Shown here: one piece after another, positions 9,097-18,698 of the stretch
Layout: each line of letters begins with the position of its first letter
How positions within the stretch are numbered: the first letter of the stretch is position 1
Assembly: GCF_902499175.1 (NCBI RefSeq)
Contig: NZ_CABVQC010000027.1
Span: 1-64,000, forward strand
DNA length: 64,000 nucleotides
Direction of reading: 5' to 3'
Source of the DNA: Burkholderia aenigmatica
Lineage (GTDB): Bacteria; Pseudomonadota; Gammaproteobacteria; Burkholderiales; Burkholderiaceae
Notes under the pieces: generated by a model
What the model was told of the DNA's origin: nothing
Database searches by the model: none
Seen by the model: the letters and a program-made list of their open reading frames with translations, nothing else
Translations under genes and position numbers: made by a program

Positions 9097-9134
9097 GCGC
9101 GCGCGTTCACGCGCGCGAAAAATGTTGCGGGCCG

Positions 9135-9148
9135 TTGATCCGGATCAA
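9135..9148. promoter_or_regulatory. FNR/Anr-type binding site
   Basis: Perfect palindrome TTGATCCGGATCAA, an exact match to the FNR/Anr/DNR consensus TTGAT-N4-ATCAA. It is centred about 48 bases upstream of the leftward TATACT, a position compatible with activation of the diguanylate cyclase gene. It could also drive an unrecognised rightward transcript. Confidence 0.7.
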
Positions 9149-9339
9149 ATTACAGTGAAATCCCGGACTTGCGAATATCGGGCAGAGCGTTTTAGCACAA
9201 GGCTTTGCGGCAAGAGCGGCCGTGGCGCGCGGCATGCCGCTGCCGATTCCATCCGGTTAACGGCACTTGAACGCGAAAAATGAAGGGGTGCGATATACGC
9301 CGATTATTCGTTTCAACCGCCGGGCGCGCGCGAAAATGA

Positions 9340-9368
9340 AAACGGGCGGCCATTACGGCCGCCCGTTT
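9340..9368 (-). terminator. Terminator hairpin downstream of glcB
   Basis: Perfect 12-base stem AAACGGGCGGCC / GGCCGCCCGTTT around a five-base loop, about 50 bases past the glcB stop. On the minus strand it is followed by a T-rich tract (TTTTCATTTTC), as expected for an intrinsic terminator of the glc operon. Confidence 0.8.
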
Positions 9369-9420
9369 CGTGAAGCAGGGATGGGCACCGGCATGCCGGA
9401 AGCCCGCAGCACGCCGATAC

Positions 9421-11595
9421 TTACGCGCCGTGCTGTTCCGCCTTGAACGCAAGCCGGAACCGGTGCAGCAGCGGCTCGGTATAGCCGCTCGGCTGCGACG
9501 TGCCCTGCAGCGCGAGCGCGCATGCGGCCTTGAACGCGGTCGACTGGTCGTAGCCGGGCGCCATCGGGCGATAGTTCGGGTCGCCGGCGTTCTGCTGGTC
9601 GACGACGCGCGCCATCCGCTTGAACACGTCGAGCACGAACGCCTCGGTGATCACGCCGTGGCGCAGCCAGTTCGCGATGTGCTGGCTCGAGATGCGCAGC
9701 GTCGCGCGGTCTTCCATCAGGCCGACGTCGTGGATGTCGGGCACCTTCGAGCAGCCGACACCCTGTTCGACCCAGCGCACGACGTAGCCGAGGATGCCCT
9801 GCGCGTTGTTCTCGACTTCGCTCAGGATCTCGGCCTCGCTCCACGCGGCTCGCTCGACGACCGGCACGGTCAGCAGGCCTTCGAGCAGCGTGTCGCGTTC
9901 GCTCGCGTACGGCGTCTTCTCGAGTTCCTGTTGGACGGCCTGCACGTCGACCAGGTGGTAGTGCAGCGCGTGCAGCGTCGCGGCGGTCGGCGACGGCACC
10001 CACGCGGTGTTCGCGCCGGCGCGCGGATGCGCGATCTTCTGTTCGAGCATCGCGTGCATCAGGTCCGGCATCGCCCACATGCCCTTGCCGATCTGCGCGC
10101 GGCCGCGCAGGCCGGCCGACAGGCCGGCGAGCACGTTGTTGCGCTCGTACGACTGGATCCACGCCGACGACTTCATGTCGCCCTTGCGGATCATCGGGCC
10201 CGCTTCCATCGCGGTGTGCATCTCGTCGCCGGTGCGATCGAGGAAGCCGGTGTTGATGAACGCCACGCGCGCGGCGGCTGCGGCGATACACGCGGCGAGG
10301 TTCACGCTGGTGCGGCGCTCCTCGTCCATGATGCCCATCTTCAGCGTGTTGCGCGGCAGGCTGTACAGATCCTCGATGCGTGCGAACAGCGTATCGGCGA
10401 ACGCGACTTCGACCGGGCCGTGCATCTTCGGCTTCACGATGTAGATCGAGCCCGTGCGCGAGTTGCGCTTCGCCTTCAGGTCGTGCAGCGAGCACAGCAC
10501 CGTGACGACGCCGTCGAGGATCCCTTCCGGAATCTCGTTGCCGTCGCGATCGAGCACCGCGCCGTTGGTCATCAGGTGGCCGACGTTGCGCACGAACAGC
10601 AGCGAGCGGCCGTGCAGCGACAGCGTGCCGCCGTCGGGCGTGGTGTACTCGCGGTCGTCGTTCAGGCGGCGCGTGAAGGTCTTGCCGCCCTTCGCGACTT
10701 CTTCGACCAGCGTGCCCTGCATCAGCCCGAGCCAGTTGCGGTAGAGCTGGACCTTGTCGTCGGCGTCCACCGCCGCGACCGAATCCTCGCAGTCGATGAT
10801 CGTGCTGACCGCGGCTTCGAGCACGACGTCCTTCACGTTCGCGAGATCGGCGCGGCCGATCGGCGTCGACGCGTCGATCTGGATCTCGAGGTGCAGGCCG
10901 TTGTGCTTCAGCAGGATCGCGGACGGCGCGTCGGCCGCGCCCTGGTAGCCGACGAACTGCGCCGGCTGCGCGAGATGCACGACGCCCTTCGCGGTTTCGA
11001 CGGCGAGCTGGCCGTCCTGCACGCGGTAGCGCAGCGCGTCGCGGTGCGACGCGCCGGCGAGCGGCGCCGCGTTGTCGAGCACGTTGCGCGCGTAGTCGAT
11101 CACGTGCTGGCCGCGCGTCGGGTTGTAGGTCGCGGTGCGTTCGGCGCCGCCGTCTTCCGGCAGCGCGTCGGTGCCGTACAGCGCGTCGTACAGGCTGCCC
11201 CAGCGCGCATTCGCGGCGTTCAGCGCATAGCGCGCGTTCGACAGCGGCACGACGAGCTGCGGGCCGGCCTGCGTGGCGATCTCGCTGTCGACGTTCGCGG
11301 TGGCTGCCGCGACGTTCGACGGGACCGGCACGAGGTAGCCGATCTGTTCGAGGAACGCGCGATACGCGGCGTGGTCGCGCACGGGGCCGGGGTGCGCGCG
11401 GTGCCAGGTGTCGAGTTCCTGCTGCAGGCGGTCGCGTTCCGCGAGCAATTCGCGGTTGCGCGGCGCCAGGTCGTGCACCAGGGCCGAGAAACCGCTCCAG
11501 AACGCGGCCCTGTCGATGCCGGTGCCCGGCAGCGCTTCGTTTTCAATGAACTGGCTCAGCGCTGGCGCGACTTGCAGTCCTGCTTGGTCGATCAT
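9421..11595 (-). CDS. glcB: Malate synthase G
   Basis: Condenses glyoxylate with acetyl-CoA to malate, the last step of glycolate use. 724 residues, the expected length for the monomeric G isoform. Characteristic stretches include [14 protein letters not shown], the Mg/glyoxylate-site region [34 protein letters not shown] with the catalytic Arg/Lys region, and [14 protein letters not shown]. The start chosen is the ATG at 11595, seven bases after a GGGAGG ribosome-binding site; a TTG two codons upstream is unlikely. It is last in the glcDEFGB operon, 46 bases after glcG, with a strong hairpin terminator beyond it. Confidence 0.96.
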   Translation of the reverse strand: MIDQAGLQVAPALSQFIENEALPGTGIDRAAFWSGFSALVHDLAPRNRELLAERDRLQQELDTWHRAHPGPVRDHAAYRAFLEQIGYLVPVPSNVAAATANVDSEIATQAGPQLVVPLSNARYALNAANARWGSLYDALYGTDALPEDGGAERTATYNPTRGQHVIDYARNVLDNAAPLAGASHRDALRYRVQDGQLAVETAKGVVHLAQPAQFVGYQGAADAPSAILLKHNGLHLEIQIDASTPIGRADLANVKDVVLEAAVSTIIDCEDSVAAVDADDKVQLYRNWLGLMQGTLVEEVAKGGKTFTRRLNDDREYTTPDGGTLSLHGRSLLFVRNVGHLMTNGAVLDRDGNEIPEGILDGVVTVLCSLHDLKAKRNSRTGSIYIVKPKMHGPVEVAFADTLFARIEDLYSLPRNTLKMGIMDEERRTSVNLAACIAAAAARVAFINTGFLDRTGDEMHTAMEAGPMIRKGDMKSSAWIQSYERNNVLAGLSAGLRGRAQIGKGMWAMPDLMHAMLEQKIAHPRAGANTAWVPSPTAATLHALHYHLVDVQAVQQELEKTPYASERDTLLEGLLTVPVVERAAWSEAEILSEVENNAQGILGYVVRWVEQGVGCSKVPDIHDVGLMEDRATLRISSQHIANWLRHGVITEAFVLDVFKRMARVVDQQNAGDPNYRPMAPGYDQSTAFKAACALALQGTSQPSGYTEPLLHRFRLAFKAEQHGA

Positions 11596-11641
11596 CGTCA
11601 ATCCTCCCGGGGAATAAAGATTCGCGCGCGGCTTGGGCTGG

Positions 11642-12046
11642 TTATGCCGCGACGCTTTGTGTGCCGGCGCGGGCGATCTGCGCGTCCTGTTCGGACTTTA
11701 CGCCAGACACGCCGATCGCGCCCGCGATCCGGCCGCCGACCGTGACCGGCACGCCGCCTTCGAGCAACCCCGTCAGCGGCACGCTGAGAAACGCGGTGCG
11801 GCCACCGTTGATCATATCCTCATACGCCTTCGTCTCGCGCCGGCCGAGCGCCGCCGCGCGCGCCTTGTCCTGCGCGATATAGGTGGTGGCCGGCGATGCG
11901 CCGTCCAGGCGCGCAAACGCGAGCAGGTGACCACCGTCGTCGACGATGGCGATCGACACGGCCCAGCCGTGGCGTTCCGCTTCCGCGCGGGCGGCGGCAA
12001 GCATGCGGTCGGCGTCGGCGAGTTCGAGTTCGGGTTTCGTTTGCAT
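11642..12046 (-). CDS. glcG: GlcG/HbpS-family protein
   Basis: Small conserved protein of the GlcG/HbpS (heme-degrading domain-containing) family, 134 residues. It shows the family core [22 protein letters not shown], split here as [16 protein letters not shown] then [10 protein letters not shown], and [19 protein letters not shown] near the end. Related proteins bind heme or cobalamin, and the exact role of GlcG in glycolate use is unresolved. It lies between glcF (20 bases upstream) and glcB (46 bases downstream), the same order as the Escherichia coli glc operon, so co-transcription is very likely. Confidence 0.9.
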   Translation of the reverse strand: MQTKPELELADADRMLAAARAEAERHGWAVSIAIVDDGGHLLAFARLDGASPATTYIAQDKARAAALGRRETKAYEDMINGGRTAFLSVPLTGLLEGGVPVTVGGRIAGAIGVSGVKSEQDAQIARAGTQSVAA

Positions 12047-12066
12047 GGCAATCCTCCGGAATCAGG

Positions 12067-13287
12067 TCAGTTGACGAGATGGTTGTCGACGAGCTCGATC
12101 CAGTGGCGCACGGGCGTGCGGCCCGCGCCGTTCAGGTGAGTCTGGCAGCCGACGTTGGCCGTGACAATCAGGTCCGGCCGCGCGGCTTCGAGCGCGTCGA
12201 GCCGGTTGTCGCGCAGTTGCGTCGCGAGCTCGGGCTGCGTCAGCGAATACGTGCCGGCCGAGCCGCAGCACAGATGGCCATCGGCGACATTCGTCAGATC
12301 GAAGCCGAGCTGCGTCAGGATGCGTTCGACGGTGCCGCCGAGGCGCTGGGCGTGCTGCAGCGTGCACGGGCAATGGACCGCGATGCGGCGTGGCGTCGAA
12401 CCGGCCAGCGCGTCGAGCGGCTCGGCCGCGATCATCTCGGCGAGATCGCGCGCGAGCGCGCTGACGCGTCGTGCTTTCTCCGCATAGACGGGGTCGGAGC
12501 GCAGCAGGTCACCGTATTCCTTGACGAATGCGCCGCAGCCGCTCGCCGTCAGCACGATCGCTTCCGCACCCGCTTCGATCGCGGGCCACCATGCGTCGAT
12601 GTTGCGGCGCGCGCGGGCGAGGCCGGCGTCCTGCGCGTTCAGATGATATTCGGTCGCGCCGCAGCAGCCGGCTTCACGTGCCGGGCTCACGCTGATGCCG
12701 AGCCGGTCGAGCACGCGCGCGGCGGCCGCGTTGGTGTTCGGCGACAGCGACGGCTGCACGCAGCCCTCGAGCATCAGCACGCGCCGCGCGTGGCGCACGG
12801 GCGGGCGCGGTGCGGCGGCGGGGATCGCGGCCGGGATCTTGTCCTGCAACGTGCCGGGCAGCAGCGGGCGCAGCGCGCGGCCGGCCTTCAGCAACGCGGC
12901 GAATGTCGCCGGGCGCGGCACGACGTGCCGCAGCCCCGCGCGCAGCAGGCGCTCGCGTGCCGGCCGCTGCGCGCGTTTCTCGGCTTCCGCGCGGCCGATG
13001 TCGAGCAGCGTGTGATAGCGCACGCCGGACGGGCAGGTCGTCTCGCAGTTGCGGCACGTCAGGCAGCGGTCGAGGTGCTGCTGCGTGCGTTCGCCGCACG
13101 GTTCGCCTTCGAGCAGTTGCTTGATCAGGTAGATGCGGCCGCGCGGCCCGTCGAGCTCGTTGCCGAGCACCTGGTAGGTCGGGCAGGTCGCATTGCAGAA
13201 GCCGCAGTGCACGCACGCGCGCAGGATCGCTTCCGCTTCGTCGGCCCGGGCGAGGGCCTTGCTTGCTTCGCTGAGATTGGTTTGCAT
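12067..13287 (-). CDS. glcF: Glycolate oxidase iron-sulfur subunit
   Basis: Electron-transfer subunit of the membrane-associated glycolate dehydrogenase GlcDEF. 406 residues from the ATG at 13287. Two ferredoxin-type [4Fe-4S] motifs are intact: CVHCGFCNATCP (about residue 25) and CLTCRNCETTCP (about residue 75). The C-terminal half carries two cysteine-rich CCG domains (AGCCGATEYH and HLCCGSAGTY), as in GlcF/LutA-like proteins. It sits 23 bases after glcE and 20 bases before glcG. An open frame extends upstream to 13464, but that part overlaps glcE and is not family-like. Confidence 0.95.
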   Translation of the reverse strand: MQTNLSEASKALARADEAEAILRACVHCGFCNATCPTYQVLGNELDGPRGRIYLIKQLLEGEPCGERTQQHLDRCLTCRNCETTCPSGVRYHTLLDIGRAEAEKRAQRPARERLLRAGLRHVVPRPATFAALLKAGRALRPLLPGTLQDKIPAAIPAAAPRPPVRHARRVLMLEGCVQPSLSPNTNAAAARVLDRLGISVSPAREAGCCGATEYHLNAQDAGLARARRNIDAWWPAIEAGAEAIVLTASGCGAFVKEYGDLLRSDPVYAEKARRVSALARDLAEMIAAEPLDALAGSTPRRIAVHCPCTLQHAQRLGGTVERILTQLGFDLTNVADGHLCCGSAGTYSLTQPELATQLRDNRLDALEAARPDLIVTANVGCQTHLNGAGRTPVRHWIELVDNHLVN

Positions 13288-13310
13288 CGGCGGTCGGGAT
13301 CGGGTTCGCG

Positions 13311-14387
13311 TCAGAAATCGGCGTACAGGCGGCCGGGATTGAAAATCGCATGCGGGTCGAGCTGCGCCTTGAGCTGCCGGTGCACGCGCAACAACGCGGG
13401 CGGCAGCGGCTGGAACGGCTCGCGTGTCGTGCCCGGCGTGAAGCAGGTCGCGTGGCCGCCCCATTGCGCGGCGAACCGCTGCACGTCGGCCGGTGCGGCG
13501 TCGCTCTTCAGCCAGCGCTGTGCGCCGCCCCAGTCAGCAAGCAGCGCGCCGGGCAACGCGTCGAGCGGCGCGGCGGCCGGAACCGACACGCGCCACAGCG
13601 GGCGCGGATCGTCGAAGAACGGCAGCGCAAGGTCGCGCAGCCGTGCCCAGAACGCATCGTCGCGGTCGTCCATGCGCTCGCCGCCGATCGTGTCGCGCGC
13701 GGCCTTCACCGAGCCCTCGCCGCCTTCGATCCGCACCCGCAGCACGCCGTCGGCGTGGCATGCGCCCGCGAGCGGCAGCCCCGCGCGCCGCCATGCGGCG
13801 ACACGCTGCACAGCTTCGTCCACGGCAAGCGGCAACGCGAGATCGCCGGTCGCGCGCGGCTTCGGCAGTACCTTCAGCGACACCTCGGTCACGACCCCGA
13901 GACAGCCGAAGCTGCCCGCGAGCAGCCGCGACACGTCGTAGCCCGCGACGTTCTTCATCACCTCGCCGCCGAAGCGCAGGTGCTTTGCGTGGCCGGTAAT
14001 CACGCGGCAGCCGAGCACGAAGTCGCGCACCGCACCGGCCCACGGGCGGCGCGGGCCCGACAGCGCCGCCGCGAACATGCCGCCGACCGTTGCTGCGCCA
14101 CCGAACGTCGGCGGCTCGCACGGCAGCATCTGGCCGGCCGCGTCGAGCATCGCTTCGAGATCGGCGAGCGGCGTGCCCGCGCGCGCGGTGACGACGAGTT
14201 CGGTCGGGTCGTACGCGACGACGCCGCGATGCGTGCGCACGTCGAGCGTGCGGCCTTCGACCGGTCGGCCGAGGAACGCCTTCGTGCCGGCGCTGCGGAT
14301 GTGCAGCGGCTGGCGGTCGTGGATCGCGGCGTCGACCTGGGCGACGAGCGCCGCGCTGTCGTCGATCGATTCGATTTCGCGTCGCAT
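13311..14387 (-). CDS. glcE: Glycolate oxidase FAD-binding subunit
   Basis: Second FAD-type subunit of glycolate dehydrogenase, 358 residues. The N-terminal FAD_binding_4 domain shows PTFGGAATVGGMFAAALSGPRRP (in pieces: TFGGAATVGGMFAA then ALSGPRRPW) and the FGGEVMKNVAGYDVSRLLAGS segment that is diagnostic of GlcE. The C-terminus LDPHAIFNPGRL is also typical. The ATG overlaps the glcD stop by one base (TGATG), implying translational coupling and equal stoichiometry. It is shorter than GlcD and lacks its C-terminal FAD-oxidase domain, as expected. Confidence 0.95.
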   Translation of the reverse strand: MRREIESIDDSAALVAQVDAAIHDRQPLHIRSAGTKAFLGRPVEGRTLDVRTHRGVVAYDPTELVVTARAGTPLADLEAMLDAAGQMLPCEPPTFGGAATVGGMFAAALSGPRRPWAGAVRDFVLGCRVITGHAKHLRFGGEVMKNVAGYDVSRLLAGSFGCLGVVTEVSLKVLPKPRATGDLALPLAVDEAVQRVAAWRRAGLPLAGACHADGVLRVRIEGGEGSVKAARDTIGGERMDDRDDAFWARLRDLALPFFDDPRPLWRVSVPAAAPLDALPGALLADWGGAQRWLKSDAAPADVQRFAAQWGGHATCFTPGTTREPFQPLPPALLRVHRQLKAQLDPHAIFNPGRLYADF

Positions 14388-15886
14388 CAGAAGCGCTCCA
14401 GTTCGGGAAACGGCAGCTTGCCGTGATGGATGTGCATCGCGCCGAATTCGGCACAGCGGTGCAGCGTCGGGATGTTCTTGCCGGGATTGAGCAGGCCCTG
14501 CGGGTCGAACGCGGCCTTCACTGCGTGGAAGAACGTGATTTCGTCGGCGTTGAACTGCACGCACATCTGGTTGATCTTCTCGCGCCCGACGCCGTGCTCG
14601 CCGGTGATGCTGCCGCCCGCCGCGACGCACAGCTCGAGGATCTTGCCGCCGAGCGCTTCCGCGCGGTCGAGTTCGCCGGGCCGGTTCGCATCGAACAGGA
14701 TCAGCGGGTGCATGTTGCCGTCGCCCGCGTGGAATACGTTCGCGACCGGCAGCCCGAATTCGGCAGACAGCGCGGCGATCCCTTCGAGCACGCGCGGCAG
14801 CGCGCGGCGCGGGATCGTGCCGTCCATGCAGTAATAGTCGGGCGACATGCGGCCGACCGCCGGGAACGCGTTCTTGCGGCCGGCCCAGAAGCGCTGGCGC
14901 TCGGCTTCGTCGCGCGCGACGCGGATCCCGGTTGCGCCCGCGTCGCGCAGCAGCGCGGCGACGCGTTCGGCGTCTTCTTCGACGTCGGCCGGCGAGCCGT
15001 CGAGTTCGCACAGCAGGATCGCCTGCGCGTCGACCGGGTAGCCCGCGTGGATGAAATCCTCGGCCGCGCGGATCGCGAGGTTGTCCATCATCTCGAGGCC
15101 GCCTGGGATCACTCCCGCGCCGATAATTTTCGCGACCGCGGCGCCCGCTTCCGCGACGTCGTCGAAGCTCGCCATCAGCACCTTCACGCTGGGCGGCTTC
15201 GGCAGCAGCTTCACGGTCACTTCCGTGACGATGCCGAGCATCCCTTCCGAGCCGGTGAACAGCGCGAGCAGGTCGAAGCCCGGCGCGTCGAGCGCGTCGG
15301 CGCCGAGCGTGAGCGTATCGCCGTCGATCGTCAGGATCTCGACCTTCAGGATGTTGTGCACGGTGAGCCCGTATTTCAGGCAGTGCACGCCGCCCGCGTT
15401 TTCGGCGACGTTGCCGCCGATCGAGCACGCGATCTGCGACGACGGATCGGGCGCGTAGTAGAGGCCGTACGGCGCGGCTGCCTGCGAGATCGCGAGGTTG
15501 CGCACGCCGGGCTGCACGCGCGCGATGCCGGCTTCGGGGTCGATGTCGAGAATCTTGTTGAACTTCGCCATCACGAGCAGGAGGCCCTTCTCGAGCGGCA
15601 TGGCGCCACCCGACAGCCCGGTGCCCGCGCCGCGCGCGACCACCGGCACGCCGAGCGTGGCCGCGACGCGCAGCACCGCGCGCACCTGCTCGACCGTGTC
15701 GGGCAGCACGACCGCGAGCGGCACCGTGCGATATGCGGCGAGGCCGTCGCATTCGAACGGCTTGAGCGCCTCGCGGTCGTGCAGCACGTCGAGGCCGGGC
15801 GCCGCCGCGTGCAGCGCGGCAACGAGCGTGTTGCGGTCGACGGTCGCCAGCGGGCCGTCGATCCGTTCGTCGTAGGTGAAACTCAT
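14387..15886 (-). CDS. glcD: Glycolate oxidase catalytic FAD subunit
   Basis: Oxidises glycolate to glyoxylate and passes electrons via GlcE/GlcF to the quinone pool. 499 residues, matching GlcD. The FAD_binding_4 domain includes VVARGAGTGLSGGAMP and the SIGGNVAENAGGVHCLKYG loop. The FAD-oxidase C-terminal domain carries the metal/substrate histidine motifs FHAGDGNMHP and ITGEHGVGREK. It is the first gene of the leftward operon. The 219-base gap to divergent glcC contains two copies of a TGGT-N3-ACCA operator. Confidence 0.96.
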   Translation of the reverse strand: MSFTYDERIDGPLATVDRNTLVAALHAAAPGLDVLHDREALKPFECDGLAAYRTVPLAVVLPDTVEQVRAVLRVAATLGVPVVARGAGTGLSGGAMPLEKGLLLVMAKFNKILDIDPEAGIARVQPGVRNLAISQAAAPYGLYYAPDPSSQIACSIGGNVAENAGGVHCLKYGLTVHNILKVEILTIDGDTLTLGADALDAPGFDLLALFTGSEGMLGIVTEVTVKLLPKPPSVKVLMASFDDVAEAGAAVAKIIGAGVIPGGLEMMDNLAIRAAEDFIHAGYPVDAQAILLCELDGSPADVEEDAERVAALLRDAGATGIRVARDEAERQRFWAGRKNAFPAVGRMSPDYYCMDGTIPRRALPRVLEGIAALSAEFGLPVANVFHAGDGNMHPLILFDANRPGELDRAEALGGKILELCVAAGGSITGEHGVGREKINQMCVQFNADEITFFHAVKAAFDPQGLLNPGKNIPTLHRCAEFGAMHIHHGKLPFPELERF

Positions 15887-15985
15887 CGGGGTTGTCTCCA
15901 CCATGCAGGCGGCTGCGCGACGCGCGGCACGCCGGAAGGGATGGATTCTTGGCGGGCGGCGCGCGTGTGTCCAGACGTCGCGAGT

Positions 15986-15998
15986 GTGGTCATACCAG
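15986..15998. promoter_or_regulatory. GlcC operator 1
   Basis: GTGGTCATACCAG, with the TGGT-N3-ACCA core of PdhR/GlcC/LldR-type FCD GntR regulators. It lies 100 bases upstream of the glcD start. The same 13 bases recur at 16092. Confidence 0.75.
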
Positions 15999-16091
15999 TT
16001 TTTATCGAGTGACCATGAAGCGGCTGGATCGATTGCCATGAAACTGAATGACAACAAGGGTTTGTGGGAAAATCTCCGATCTCTTTCCGAA

Positions 16092-16104
16092 GTGGTCATA
16101 CCAG
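16092..16104. promoter_or_regulatory. GlcC operator 2
   Basis: Second exact copy of GTGGTCATACCAG, 106 bases (about ten helical turns) from operator 1. It ends one base before the preferred glcC start codon, so bound GlcC should block its own expression. Confidence 0.75.
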
Positions 16105-16105
16105 T

Positions 16106-16876
16106 ATGGAAATGCAGGATCGAGCGGGCCGGGCGCGGAACGTGGCCGACGTCGTTGCCGAGCGCATCGAGAAACTGATCGTCGATGGCGTGCTGAAGGC
16201 CGGACAGGCGCTGCCGTCCGAGCGGCGGCTGACCGAGAAGCTCGGCGTGTCGCGCACGGCCGTGCGCGAAGGGATGAAGCTGCTGCGCGCGCGCGGGATC
16301 ATCGACACCACGCACGGCAAGGGCTCGTTCGTTGCGAGCCTGACCCCGCAACGCGAGATCACGCCGATGATGCATCTGCTCGGCTCGCAGCCGCGCACGC
16401 TGTACGACCTGTTCGAGGTGCGCGGGATGCTCGAGACGGAGGCCGCGCGGCTCGCGGCGCTGCGCGGCACGCCGGCCGATTTCATCCTGATCAAGCGTCG
16501 CTACGAGGAGATGACTGCGGCTGACGCGCTGGATCTCGACCCGGCCGCGCGCGCGAAGCTCGATCATGCGTTTCATCTCGCGATCTGCGAGGCGTCGCAT
16601 AACCCGGTGCTGGTGAATACGCTGCAGTCGTTGACGGATCTGCTGCTCAGTTCGGTGTTCGCGTCGGTGAACAATCTTTATCACCGTGAGCCGTTGAAGA
16701 AGCAGATCGACCGCCAGCATGCGCGGCTCTATAACGCGGTGACAGGGCAACTGCCCGATCAGGCGCGCAAAGCCGCGAGCGAACATATTCGTCAGTGCGT
16801 CGAGTATCTGCGGGAGATCGAGCAGGAAGAGCAGCGGCTCGTGCGTTCGACGTTGAGGCTTGAAGGGTGGACGTGA
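16106..16876 (+). CDS. glcC: FadR-type GntR regulator of the glc operon
   Basis: Glycolate-responsive regulator, 256 residues from the ATG at 16106. The N-terminal winged helix has LIVDGVLKAGQALPSERRL and GVSRTAVREGMKLLRARG; the C-terminal FCD domain (VRGMLETEAARLAAL, AFHLAICEASHNPVL) binds metal and ligand. It is divergent from glcDEFGB and has operator copies flanking it, supporting autoregulation and control of the operon. Start choice is uncertain: an ATG two codons later (16112) and a GTG at 16064 are in frame. The ATG at 16106 has no obvious ribosome-binding site because the operator occupies that position. Confidence 0.9.
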   Translation: MEMQDRAGRARNVADVVAERIEKLIVDGVLKAGQALPSERRLTEKLGVSRTAVREGMKLLRARGIIDTTHGKGSFVASLTPQREITPMMHLLGSQPRTLYDLFEVRGMLETEAARLAALRGTPADFILIKRRYEEMTAADALDLDPAARAKLDHAFHLAICEASHNPVLVNTLQSLTDLLLSSVFASVNNLYHREPLKKQIDRQHARLYNAVTGQLPDQARKAASEHIRQCVEYLREIEQEEQRLVRSTLRLEGWT

Positions 16877-17089
16877 CGTCGGCCGCGCGTTGCGCTGTGT
16901 CTTGATGCGCATCACGCACAGCGGGCCGTCTCGCGACGCGTGTCACATGGCTATGTCAGACTGTGAGCCATTCTTCGTGTGGCCCGCTGTCGTCCGCCAT
17001 GATGCGTGGACGCCGTCGCGTGAGCAGTGCCTGACGGCATCACGCAGGACGAACCGGTGCGCCACCCTTCCCGAAACGGAGGACATCGC

Positions 17090-17593
17090 ATGTCGAACCG
17101 GACCCACGACGACGGGCACGACGCCCGTCCCGCCCAGGCGGCGGACCAATCCGCCGATGCGCAGCGCGACGCGTTGCTCGCGTTGCTGAACGAACTGCTG
17201 GAAGCCGAGCGCGCCGGCGCGCGGGTTGCGTCGGAGACGGCGGCGGAAATCGGCGATCCCGAACTTCACCGGCTGGTGGCCGGTATTCGGCAGGATGAGG
17301 CGCACTGGTGTGCGGTGCTGGTCGATGCGATTCGGTCGCTCGATGCGACGCCGACGCATGCCACGGGTGCGTTCTACGAGAAGGCGATGGCGATCGACGA
17401 TTTGCCGGAGCGGTTGGCGTTCTTGAATCGCGGGCAGCGGTGGGTCGTGCGGAAGTTGCAGGCGTTGCTGCCGACGCTCGCGCAGCCGGACATGCACCAT
17501 GCGCTTACGCAGATGCTCGTGTCGCACGAGAAGAACATCGGGTCGGTTGATGTGCAGCTGCGGATCAAGGGTGGAGAGCCGGGGACGGTGTAG
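17090..17593 (+). CDS. Ferritin-like DUF6306-type protein
   Basis: Small helical protein, 167 residues, starting at the ATG at 17090 behind a good GGAGG. It reads as a four-helix bundle with spaced Glu/His residues (LLNELLEAERAGARV, RQDEAHWCAVLVDAIRSL, LVSHEKNI), the pattern of ferritin-like/DUF6306 domains. Whether a di-metal site forms is unclear. The first 25 residues are polar and probably disordered. It stands alone, between glcC and a gene-poor stretch, so context says little about function. A stress-related role is plausible for the family but unproven. Confidence 0.65.
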   Translation: MSNRTHDDGHDARPAQAADQSADAQRDALLALLNELLEAERAGARVASETAAEIGDPELHRLVAGIRQDEAHWCAVLVDAIRSLDATPTHATGAFYEKAMAIDDLPERLAFLNRGQRWVVRKLQALLPTLAQPDMHHALTQMLVSHEKNIGSVDVQLRIKGGEPGTV

Positions 17594-18698
17594 CTGCGGC
17601 GGGCCGGAGAAAGGTTCATCGCCGATTGACGTCGATGTCGCTTGTCGACTGCGGATTCAACCCATTGCGGACTTTGGGCCCGGCGAGATCGCAAGGTCAT
17701 CGGCCATTGGCAAAACCTGCGTCCGTCGAAACCGTCGCCTGGCTTCATAGGGCGGCTTCGTTCCATACCTGGGACGCTCGCCCCTCCGATCGAGGCGCTG
17801 ACCGGCCGACCGACCGGCCACGACGTTTCAACTCTGCAACATAAAGCACTTTCCGGTTGTCCGGTCGCGCCCCATGCGCACACGGTCCGACGAAACCGCC
17901 GATTACCGTCATACCCGTCACGGATGCCGCTTGGCGGCCAGTTCTGGCACCGATGCGTGGCTTGCGCCGGCACGGTCTTGCCATTGCGCTCGCCTGCCAC
18001 CGATTCAGGACTGAAACCGATCGGAAAGTGCCCGCGGCTGGCGTTCAGCAGCGGCGCGATCGATGGTCGAGCCGAACCGGCCATTCCCGACCGTTTCAAG
18101 ACCGACACATTTTCCGCGACGACCGGCATCTCGGCTTGCATCGACGCCTCCTCGTCAGACTAAACGTCCTCCCCGACGGCCGTGGCACGCTCCATGCTTC
18201 CACGCCACATGCGCTGGATCTCCCGTTCCGGCGCTCAACCAAATATTTCGACAAAGTTCGCGTCCGACGCCCCGGTAACGGCACTGTTTCGGTGGGGGAC
18301 GCATCGGGGGGCACAATGAAAACAAGTATCACGATCTCGATCGCGACATCGTCGGGGATGGGCAGTGGCGCAGCAACGATCACACCGGAACCGGCTTCCG
18401 CCCGATGCCGGACATGCCAGCGTGCATCCGCGCCCGATCGGAAGCAACGGACGCCGGCGCACGCGCGAGCGCACCATGCCGCCCCCCACTTCACCGGCAT
18501 GCGCGTCTGCGTACCGCTGACTCTCGACTGCAGGCCGAAACGAGTGCCCTGAGCACCCTGCGGCATTTCACCTGAACGGCGCTCGTGCCGTCAGATGCAC
18601 CGCGCCGCGGTCAGCGACGCCGGAACCACGCGGTTCGTTCTGCCGCGTGCGGATGGCCGGCTCACGAAATTTCGTCGATACGAGTCTTTCATTCGATC
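17594..18698. other. 1.1-kb region without a convincing gene
   Basis: Base composition and codon pattern differ from the surrounding genes: third positions are not strongly G/C-biased in any frame. Short related words recur, for example GTCCGTCGAAACCG near 17730 and GTCCGACGAAACCG near 17886, and GCACTTTCCG at 17846-17855 with its reverse complement at 18022-18031. On the minus strand an AGGAGG (18147-18152) sits five bases from an ATG at 18141, but the reading frame behind it resembles no family I know. A rightward frame from 18316 (MKTSITISIATSSG) is also unsupported. It may be a decayed gene or a repeat-rich spacer. Confidence 0.4.

Larger units (their letters stand above)
8858..9420. other. 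Intergenic region between the diguanylate cyclase gene and glcB
   Basis: 563 bases with leftward promoter elements for the cyclase (TATACT on the minus strand at 9091-9096), an FNR-type palindrome (9135-9148) and the glcB terminator hairpin (9340-9368). No convincing gene on either strand; short frames here show no family resemblance. A small RNA driven rightward from the FNR box cannot be excluded. Confidence 0.5.

Noticed and set aside
18316..18552. Small rightward ORF (MKTSITISIATSSG...) after a G-rich ribosome-binding-like stretch
   Set aside because: The remainder is Arg/Ala/Pro-rich without family signals; codon bias is not that of a real gene here.
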